64,000 bases of DNA. Origin: Euphorbia lathyris. Taxonomy: Eukaryota > Streptophyta > Magnoliopsida > Malpighiales > Euphorbiaceae. Of the stretch, positions 57,096 through 64,000 are shown piece by piece. The DNA lies in assembly GCF_963576675.1 (NCBI RefSeq), contig NC_088916.1, forward strand, positions 15,476,501-15,540,500, given 5' to 3'. The notes under the pieces were generated by a model. That model had not been told where the DNA came from. It did not search any database and saw nothing but the letters and a program-made list of their open reading frames with translations. The translations under genes and the position numbers were made by a program. The number at the start of each line of letters is the position of its first letter. Positions within the stretch are counted from its first letter, which is position 1.

Positions 57096-57131
<36 letters not shown>
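57096..57131. repeat. (TA)n microsatellite
   Basis: About 18 TA units near the end of the old LTR-like segment. A shorter (TA)n tract lies at about 57003-57020. Confidence 0.9.
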
Positions 57132-57134
<3 letters not shown>

Positions 57135-57177
57135 TAGGGTGTTACATAAAGAACCCCGTGGAAGTCAAAATGTAATC

Positions 57178-57210
57178 CACACAGCGTGTGACATACCCAC
57201 ACGCCTTGTG
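57178..57210. repeat. Pair of 13-bp dyads, 20 bp apart
   Basis: CACACAGCGTGTG starts at 57178 and CACACGCCTTGTG at 57198. They have the same 5-3-5 dyad design and pair spacing as the dyads at 9461-9566 and in the Athila LTR. No further pair follows at about 72 bp. Confidence 0.55.
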
Positions 57211-57967
57211 AGCTAGTGAACGGGAGATTTGATCCGAAGCACCGACCAGTTGGGCTTGTTGGTCACAAGCATGGAGATTTGACCCAGTGAATGGAAATAT
57301 TGGGTTCACAAATTTAATTCAATAGTACAACACAAACGCAAATTCTGAATCAGAGGCAAACTACGTTTACTGCTTTAAGCAGGGAAACGAAGCTTGGTTC
57401 TGAAGCTTTCTTATACAGAGGGCTACTCAACTGGGAGAGCTTCTACTGACTTGTAGATAGACTATCTGTTGTATAAAGTAAAGGTTAGATGGAGAGAATG
57501 TTGGTGTTAAAGAGGGGTGAATTGAAGAGTTTAGGATGAATGAGGATTTGACTGCTGATTTATGTAATTTAGGGAGTTAATTGATTTTTGGCCTTTACTT
57601 TAAGGGACTAAATGGGCTTTATGTCAAAAACTTATAAATGTATGTTTAGTGTTAATAAAAAAAATTAAGTATAGTGGAACTACTATGAAGTTGTGGGAAG
57701 AATCATTAAATAAAGATTAAGAAGTTGACAAAGAATAAATTTAGTGGGTGTTGCAGAAGAAGCAAATTCCTATCAGATATATCAAATGAAATCAAAGACA
57801 TGTTTAATGGAGTAAGCACAGTTATGAAAACCTCCAGTGGGGAATAAAGGGATATTTCTTTAAGTCTTGATCACATGCACCTTAATGAGCATGTAGAATT
57901 TGCTCATTCACCGTTAGATCTAGGCTTATTAAAATCATAAGGTGGAGATTCAAAGCATCCTGAGGCT
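57211..57967. other. Unassigned DNA before the Athila LTR
   Basis: No ORF or terminal structure is recognised. It probably represents older repeat DNA. Confidence 0.5.
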
Positions 57968-59765
57968 TGATAGGGGTATTTTACCCCTATCTTTTAGCGT
58001 GATTTACGGGATGATTTTGGATAAAATAAGTAAGTTTAATTGCAAAAATAAAGTATTTTGAATAAATAAAGAAATAAAAATAAATCTCGTACTTTTAGTT
58101 TAATTCCCTCGTTTTTGATTAGTTTAGGAAATAAAAACGTCAAGCTAACTCGGCTCACAAGTGTTGTATTTCAGGTACAAGAAAGGAGCAAAAACCCACT
58201 TCATACGCGGGGCGTGAAACATGATGCCAGAAATAATTGCCCCATCCGCAGGCACAATGTGGAACTGACTCAGCATACGCGGGGCGTATGCCATTTTACG
58301 TGGGGCGTATGACACATGTCGGCAATAATCGGCCTAATCCTGAAAGTCAGACTGCATTGTCTCCCAGAGTCAACTATCCATACGCGGGGCGTATCATTAT
58401 ATACGCGGGGCGTATAAGGCAGTTCTTCAATGTAAAAAGATCAGAGACACATTTGCGCGGGGCGTACTTCATCTACGCACGGCGTAAATACTCCAATTCT
58501 AGCAATAAAACTTCAGAGACTCAAACACGCGGGGCGTACTTCAGCTACGCAGGGCGTGTTTGGGAACAATTAGACACGGAATTGGTCCACATGCAGGAGA
58601 TTTCTGACGGAATGGGCACCTACGCGGGGCGTAAACCACCTTACGCGGGGCGTATCACGGGATTTCTGCACCAAATAATGTTGCTCCATGCTTGTGCTTT
58701 GTGAAATTACCAACTTGCCCTTGCTTGATGTCTATAAATAGATAGCTTTTGAACTTTATTAGACACCAATTGCATACTAGAGAGCTATACTATACTCTTT
58801 TCTTTTCTTGTAATTTAGATTCAGATTTTTGTAGCTAAATTCTCCCCCTCGAGAGCTTGTTCGGTTGTTCCGGCGTTCCATCAAAGTTCCACTCCATCAT
58901 TCATCACCAAGCTCGAGAGTTCCACCTCCACGACCTAGGAGACGGCTTTGAGTCCGGTTAGCTAGTTCCAAGGGCGGATTCTCCCTTTTTACTTGCTAAT
59001 TAGCTTGTACTCTTCCTATGTACTAGGCTTGGTTGTATTTCATCTATACACTTTCCATATTTATAATTTATGATTCATAACCTCTATTTCCCTTTACGTA
59101 TTAATGTTTATTACTTGTTTTGATATTGATAATTGACTATTGTGTAGGAGCACGCGATTACCGCCTCCATCCGGGCTATCTTTAGGGAATTATATAGGTG
59201 TTGCCCTACCGGATGTGACAAACCGGAAACCGTAGGAATTGACAAGCCACGGAACTTAGGGGCCCTAATTTCTAGTTCCCCCGCATTAGACACGCCTTGA
59301 CTAGGAATCACGTAGTTTAAGTACTTCACGGGTCGGTCCTACTACATTTGGTCGTCTTTGCAAGAATAAACCATTATCCGTATACATTTAGAGTCGTTAT
59401 CTATCGTGGTTATAACTTATCATACACGCCCCGCTTCATAGAGTTTTAGTTACACAAATCTGTGTCGCCAATAGTTAGGAATAGTGTGTAATTGTGTCTT
59501 ACTTTACCCCAAAGTAATCACCGCTTAAATAACATACGAAACCGAGTCGTCTAATACTTGTAATTATAAATCCCGTGGATTAGATACCCGGTCTTAACCG
59601 GATTATTACTTGATACGACGGGGTACACTTGCCCCTAAGTAGTCGTAGCGTCTAGTAGAGTTAAGAGCAATTTATAAAGACCAAATCCATAGACATAGCA
59701 CATTCACCGTAATACACATTTAATCGTCATTAGAAAAGCTCTACACCTAGAATTTACGCGCATCA
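57968..59765 (+). repeat. 5' LTR of the Athila-type gypsy
   Basis: Start placed at TGATAGGGGTATTTTACCCC, which is itself a small inverted repeat, and end at CGCGCATCA, six bases before the primer site. TATA box TATAAATA at 58733-58740. The start is inferred from the TG and the known LTR style, since the partner LTR is outside. Confidence 0.75.
58204..58655. repeat. Cluster of TACGCGGGGCGTA dyads in the Athila LTR
   Basis: Eleven exact or near copies of the 13-mer TACGC-GGG-GCGTA start at 58204, 58276, 58297, 58381, 58402, 58454, 58474, 58526, 58546, 58621 and 58642. Apart from the first, they form five pairs spaced 20 or 21 bp. Pairs begin 105, 73, 72 and 95 bp apart. The intervening sequence is not repeated, so this is not a simple tandem array. 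The cluster ends about 80 bp upstream of the TATA box, a promoter-proximal position. Confidence 0.9.
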
Positions 59766-59771
59766 AGTTTT

Positions 59772-59789
59772 TGGCGCCGTTGCCGGGGA
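59772..59789 (+). other. Primer-binding site (tRNA-Asp)
   Basis: TGGCGCCGTTGCCGGGGA is complementary to the 3' end of plant tRNA-Asp, the primer typical of Athila elements. Confidence 0.9.
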
Positions 59790-59917
59790 TTTATAATTCC
59801 CTACAATATTAGACAAAAACGTTTTATTGTTAGTTTAAGCATTCTTTTTGTATAAATTGTTTATATATACGTTTGCTAACATTATTCTTTTTGTTGATAA
59901 TTCTTTTTGTTTACTTT

Positions 59918-61289
59918 ATGCACACCCGATCTAAAAGTGATTCTCTCATACCTATTGATCTCGAAATTGAACGTACTCTTTGTAGGTTACATAGAGAGAG
60001 AATGGCAAATCTCAACGATGAAGCTAACCAGCCCGAGCTCAACCAACGGGGGCCGGACAACCCGTGAATAACGACTGTAATGGTGAAGGCAACGACACGC
60101 GTTCGATGTTGGAGATTCTTGCTCCACATCGTCCTCAAATCCGCCACGGAATTGTTGCCCCCACCATTCTGGCCGACACATTTGAAATAAAGCCTAGCAT
60201 GATCCAATTAATCCAACAATTCGGTCAATTCGGAGGGGAACCCCATGAAAACCCTAACGAACACCTTGATAAATTTCTTATGTGTGCCGAAACTTCACGG
60301 CAAAATAATGTTCCGGTAGAGGCCGTCCAACTAAAACTTTTTCCTTTTTCCTTGACAGGACAAGCGTTGGAATGGTTGCGCTCATTAGAGGCGGGATCGA
60401 TCACATCATGGAAGGAACTCGAAAAGGAATTCCTATCTTACTATTTCCCGCCCTCTAAAACGGTTAAATTGAGAAAAGATATCACTTCCTTTCGGCAACT
60501 TAGATACGAGGCCCTTCACTCAGCTTGGGCTAGGTTCCGAAAACTGCTCCGAAACTGTCCCCATCACGACATCCCTAAGCATGATTTAGTAAGTACTTTT
60601 TATCATGGTCTAACACCGACTAATCGTGCAACTGTTGATTCCGCCGCAGGTGGGGATTTGTTTCGCAAATCGGCAAGCGAGGCATATGAGCTCATTCACG
60701 AATTAGCTAGGAAAAGCGTCCAATGGCAAGAAGATCGGCTTGCCGGATCCTCGCAACACCAAACCTTTGCCGTAGAAGACGAAGCTCCCACCACCTTCAT
60801 GATCGAAATGAACAAAAAACTGGACACCTTAATGGCGCAAATGAGCCTCCAAAACGCAGCACAAATCTTAATGTGCTCTCACTGTGGTGGTGGCCACCAA
60901 GGTAAGGATTGTCAAGCCGGTAGCCCTTTTGCCGGTGACTTCGAAAGCGTAAGTTATGTAGGGGGGCAACAAAGGTATAATTCTCATCATAACTCTTATT
61001 CTAACACGCACGCTTTTCACTACCATAACAATAACAATAACGGAAGGAGGCTTCAACACATGTCATCTTACAATAACGGGCGGAACGTGTTGAAGCCCCC
61101 GTCCGAACCCCTTGGTAAATTTGTGGGACAAGGGTTAGGCCAATCTCCTCTTGACCAAGAAGAAAAAAATTCACATCCTCCTAGCAATGCGCAAGACGCA
61201 ATGGTAATTGATCTTATTAAAGAAATATCTTCCCGTCTTGCTAACAACGAAGCATTTTGCAGGGACTTGGGACATCAAGTGGCCCAATT
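59918..61289 (+). pseudogene. Athila-type gag
   Basis: ATG at 59918 starts MHTRSKSDSLIPIDLEIERT, the Athila Gag N-terminus. A one-base shift near 60062 moves to a 412-codon frame: FEIKPSMIQLIQQFGQFGGE, PNEHLDKFLMCAETSRQN, KLFPFSLTGQALEWLRSLEA, SITSWKELEKEFLSYYFPP and RNCPHHDIPKHDLVSTFYHG are classic Retrotrans_gag segments. A zinc knuckle CSHCGGGHQGKDC follows, then an Asn/His-rich linker. The frame is interrupted at about 61290 by the copia LTR; the apparent stop at 61300-61302 lies in LTR sequence. Confidence 0.9.
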
Positions 61290-63155
61290 TGAAGGGAATT
61301 AAGGCTAAGGTGTAGCAGCGGAAATATAAAATTTTAGCCTATTTCCTTTTAACCATAGGATCCGTTAATCGTTATTTCATATAAAGAGGGATAAGAAGGA
61401 ATACTTTTCGATGAACAATCTACCGTTGTTAAAGAAGCGCCCACAATTCTTCTCCGAGATTCCAACCACAAAGTTTAATACGGTGAGGCTAAGATGAAAT
61501 CAACCCTTATGAGATGCAACCAAAATAGATTGCCTCTAATAAACCAACACAAGATCAAAGAGAAAGAGGGATGAATAAGATTAATCAATCGATGGAATGC
61601 CGAATTAATTCTTGTCCACGAACTTGGGGAATAGAATTCTTTTTCTCTCTTAATTAAGCAATTTCGAAAATCACTTAAGGGGAGGGATATATGCTTAGTC
61701 GAAATTCATTAGGGGAGGGGTATATATATTAGCTTGTATTTAAACCCTAGTTAGATAGGAATAGGTTACTTAATAGGAATCCAATTCGGAAAAGGATTCG
61801 TAATTATTATCTCACTATATATCTAATATATTTAGGATAATAATAAATAGCCTAATTGGATAATAATAGGAGAATATTAATCTAATTAAAACTCCTAATT
61901 ATATTATCTCTTAATTAATTTAATTCATAATCCTAATCAAATTAGGATTAATGGAATAAAATTAATTCCTTACTAATACATATAAATTTCGGCCCCCTCC
62001 TAGTATTTGGGCCTTACTGGGCTTAATTGGGCTTCCATCTATTAATCATATCCATCTCTCTTTTGGTTCCAAGTCTTATGTGTGATCCATTAGGTCCTTA
62101 CTACTTCTGGCCGTATGCAACCTATTAAATTAATTTCTTCAAGAATTATATTTAATCCCTTGCATAACGGAATGATGTACAGAGCATGTTATTGGCAAGT
62201 CCGTAATCATTCCCCCAGAGTCCGTTAAGAAGACAGGTTGATTCTGTCGTTAACCCTTCCGTATTAGTTACGGTATAATACGATCCTTTATCAACTACAT
62301 CCTTGAACTGAATCTTATGACTATGGGTAATGTCAAGTCACATATAGCGAGACGTTCGTTTTACTTGTTATTGGCCGAGTCAACTCAAAAAGATAGGTTA
62401 AGTGAAATCTGTATTTCTACTCTTATGCTATCACCTTGCAAGGGTTTAGAGTCGAGTCTTCCACAAGCGATCCTTGGATGTATCTCCCATTAATCGGGAG
62501 TGATAAATGCTCAATCCAATGTATAACTACCCTGAAATTACTTCCTGTGACACCCAACCTTTGCAGTTCACACCCCAGAGTCATCTCTGTTAAGGATCGT
62601 GGGACCACAAGATCAAAGTCTCACATTCAGTAATTCAGGATGACCAATTAACATTCCTTTGAGTCTGAGGATTAGTTATACCTATTAATACCAATGAGAT
62701 GAACAGTTGACAAGGATGAATCTACCCATCTTGTTATCTCAAGTCAGATCCCCAATCCTAATGAACAACGTTTCACCGGATCTATGTAACTGTCCAGATA
62801 TCTATATATGTGAAGCTTGTGAGATCAGCTTTCTGTCGGACAGAAGACATTGTTACATACAAGTCTCAACTGTGATATATCAATCCTAAATATATCACTT
62901 GACTTGGGGTGGTTTTAAGTTTATTAGTTTATTATAAAGTTTTGTCTCACTTCATGCTTGTATGAACACTTTATAATCACTTTAAACAAACTTACGGATT
63001 TCCTTTTATTAGACTTTATTTAGTGCTTAAAAAAGGGATTGCCTTTATATAGTTATAAAACATATATCTCATTAAAACAAATGATATAAAGAACAATTCA
63101 TTTACAATAAGTTTGTATCCTGCAACAATTGACTATAGGACACAAAACCCCAACA
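61290..63155 (-). repeat. 3' LTR of the second family-B copia
   Basis: About 1866 bp; on the minus strand it starts TGTTGGGGTTTTGTG at 63155. It lacks both insertions found in 28247-31308 and has several short deletions relative to the 2083-bp LTR. Confidence 0.9.
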
Positions 63156-63169
63156 TGCTCCCACTTGGA
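63156..63169 (-). other. Polypurine tract of the second family-B copia
   Basis: TCCAAGTGGGAGCA on the minus strand abuts the LTR and differs by one base from the tract at 28233-28246. Confidence 0.85.
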
Positions 63170-64000
63170 CTAAAGCCAATTGTTTCTAAAACTTATCCCA
63201 GTAGAAGTTAAATGACGATCATGTACTTTCTGGGTTAAAGGCTTTGTCAACGGATCTGCAACGTTGTCCTCTGTAGGTACTCTTTCTATTCTCACATCTC
63301 CTCTAGCCACAATCTCTCTTATGATGTGGTATCGCTTTAGGTAGTGCTTGGATGCATTATGAGACCGTGGTTCCTTTGCTTGCGCAATGGCTCCATTGTT
63401 ATCACAGTACAGAGTAATGGGATTGACAATGTCAGGCACCACACCTAGTTCTGTAATGAACTTTCTAATCCAAACTGCTTCCTTTGCTGCTTCCGCAACA
63501 GCGATGTACTCTGACTCGGTCATAGAGAAAGCTACGCTTCCCTGCTTGGAACTTTTCCAACTGACCGCGCCCCCATTTAGGATAAACAGGTATCCTGATT
63601 GGGATTTAAAATCATTCTCATCTGTGAGATGACTAGCGTCTGAAAATCCTTGTATTTTCATATCTCCTTCTCCGCACACTAGAAACATATCTTTAGTTCT
63701 TCTCAAGTACTTAAGAATGTTTTTGACGGCAATCCAATGCTCGTCTCCCGGATTCCCTTGGTAACGACTCATTACAGATAACGCGAACGCTACGTCGGGT
63801 CTAGTGCGTAGCATAGCATACATAATCGAACCGATCGCGCTGGCGTACGGGACTACAGCCATGCGTCGTTTGTCATCATCAGTTTTAGGACATTGATGAT
63901 TGTTTAACTTTACTCCATGTACCATGGGTAAGTTATCTCGTTTCGATTCAAGCATGCTAAACCGATTTAGCACCTTTTCAATGTATGTAGCCTGTGAAAG
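63170..64000 (-). CDS. Family-B copia RT C-terminus and RNase H (partial)
   Basis: Open from the window edge to TAG at 63170-63172. It contains the end of RT (SQATYIEKVLNRFSMLES, VPYASAIGSIMYAMLRTRPD), then RNase H (FSDASHLTDENDFKSQSGY, AVSWKSSKQGSVAFSMTESE) and the usual pol tail (VADPLTKPLTQKV). It is very similar to the equivalent part of 25587-28232 and open throughout, so this copy may have an intact pol beyond the window. Confidence 0.92.
   Translation of the reverse strand, partial: LSQATYIEKVLNRFSMLESKRDNLPMVHGVKLNNHQCPKTDDDKRRMAVVPYASAIGSIMYAMLRTRPDVAFALSVMSRYQGNPGDEHWIAVKNILKYLRRTKDMFLVCGEGDMKIQGFSDASHLTDENDFKSQSGYLFILNGGAVSWKSSKQGSVAFSMTESEYIAVAEAAKEAVWIRKFITELGVVPDIVNPITLYCDNNGAIAQAKEPRSHNASKHYLKRYHIIREIVARGDVRIERVPTEDNVADPLTKPLTQKVHDRHLTSTGISFRNNWL

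Larger units (their letters stand above)
45183..57146 (+). mobile_element. Probable old chromovirus-type solo LTR, split by a Tat element
   Basis: If 46373-56298 is removed, the remaining DNA starts TGTAATAATAGG, has a GA-rich leader with (GAA)n near 45337-45355, and shows patches in the order found in the Tekay LTR of this window: CCTGTTACCTGTTATTTGATC, GGCTGGTGGTG, TATTCACTGAG, and an end GGGTGTTACA. No matching 5-bp duplications were found at the ends, so it may be truncated or not solo. Left limit uncertain. Confidence 0.45.
57968..61289 (+). mobile_element. Athila-type Ty3/gypsy, 5' part
   Basis: A 1.8-kb LTR, a tRNA-Asp primer site and an Athila-type gag are present in order. The element is cut at about 61290 by a family-B copia; protease, pol and the 3' LTR are not in the window, so the target duplication cannot be checked. 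Confidence 0.85.
61290..64000 (-). mobile_element. Second family-B copia element, 3' part
   Basis: Inverted relative to the copy at 19336-31308. The 3' LTR (61290-63155), polypurine tract and RNase H/RT coding end are inside the window; the rest runs off the right edge. The LTR is more diverged from the first copy than the first copy's two LTRs are from each other. The boundary at 61290 (TG of TGAAGGGAATT) could be off by about 10 bases because the LTR end differs from the usual TGTTGGAAATT. Confidence 0.9.

Noticed and set aside
58204..58655. CRISPR-like array
   Set aside because: The repeats are only 13 bp, palindromic, irregularly paired and inside a plant LTR; no cas genes, and the organism is a eukaryote.
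58115..58704. ORF translating repeated 'YAGR' units as a repeat protein
   Set aside because: The repeats are DNA dyads in the LTR upstream of the TATA box; the frame is incidental.

Overview
This window is repeat-dense nuclear DNA from a eudicot plant; I cannot name the species. The evidence is AT-rich sequence, a plant cytochrome P450 of the CYP96A type, and many plant-type transposable elements: Ty1/copia, Ty3/gypsy of the Tekay, Tat and Athila lineages, an L1-like LINE, and hAT, Emigrant-like and Harbinger-like MITEs. The only convincing host gene is the P450 at 6408-8634. I saw no rRNA or tRNA gene and no CRISPR array.

Layout. 1-2040: intergenic DNA with a LINE reverse-transcriptase scrap and a clean hAT-type MITE (1015-1588). 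2090-5560: a decayed, internally deleted copia element of the same family as the large one below ('family A'). 5820-6130: scrap of another copia gag. 6408-8634: CYP96A-like gene whose single intron is made of transposon-like DNA between 13-bp direct repeats. 8930-9385: copia RNase H scrap. 9590-44833: a family-A copia element with perfect target-site duplication ATCTC that holds a stack of later insertions. Within it, a Tekay gypsy (12968-34006, minus strand, TSD ACTTC) is itself split by a second copia of 'family B' (19336-31308, TSD CGCCA). Family B in turn holds a gypsy-like solo LTR (23736-25176, TSD CCAAC), a Harbinger-like MITE (29660-30563, TSD TGA) and an 85-bp LINE tail (29473-29557). 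A 6.4-kb L1-like LINE (36928-43319, minus strand, 13-bp TSD) sits separately in the 3' noncoding part of family A.

44834-57146 looks like an old chromovirus-type LTR, split by a Tat-lineage gypsy (46373-56293, TSD GATGT) that carries an extra antisense gene downstream of pol. 57968-61289 is the 5' LTR and gag of an Athila-type gypsy. It is cut by a second family-B copia on the minus strand (61290 to the window end), of which only the 3' LTR and the RT/RNase H end are inside the window.

No element here looks fully competent: each has stops, frameshifts or missing domains. The points most worth following are (i) a 180-codon extra ORF between the 5' LTR and gag of family-A copia, also recognisable in the decayed copy at 2582-3014; (ii) the P450 intron, which looks like intron gain by transposon insertion; (iii) a LINE 3' stem-loop with covarying base pairs between two copies; and (iv) 13-bp dyads occurring in pairs 20-21 bp apart in the Athila LTR and at two other loci.
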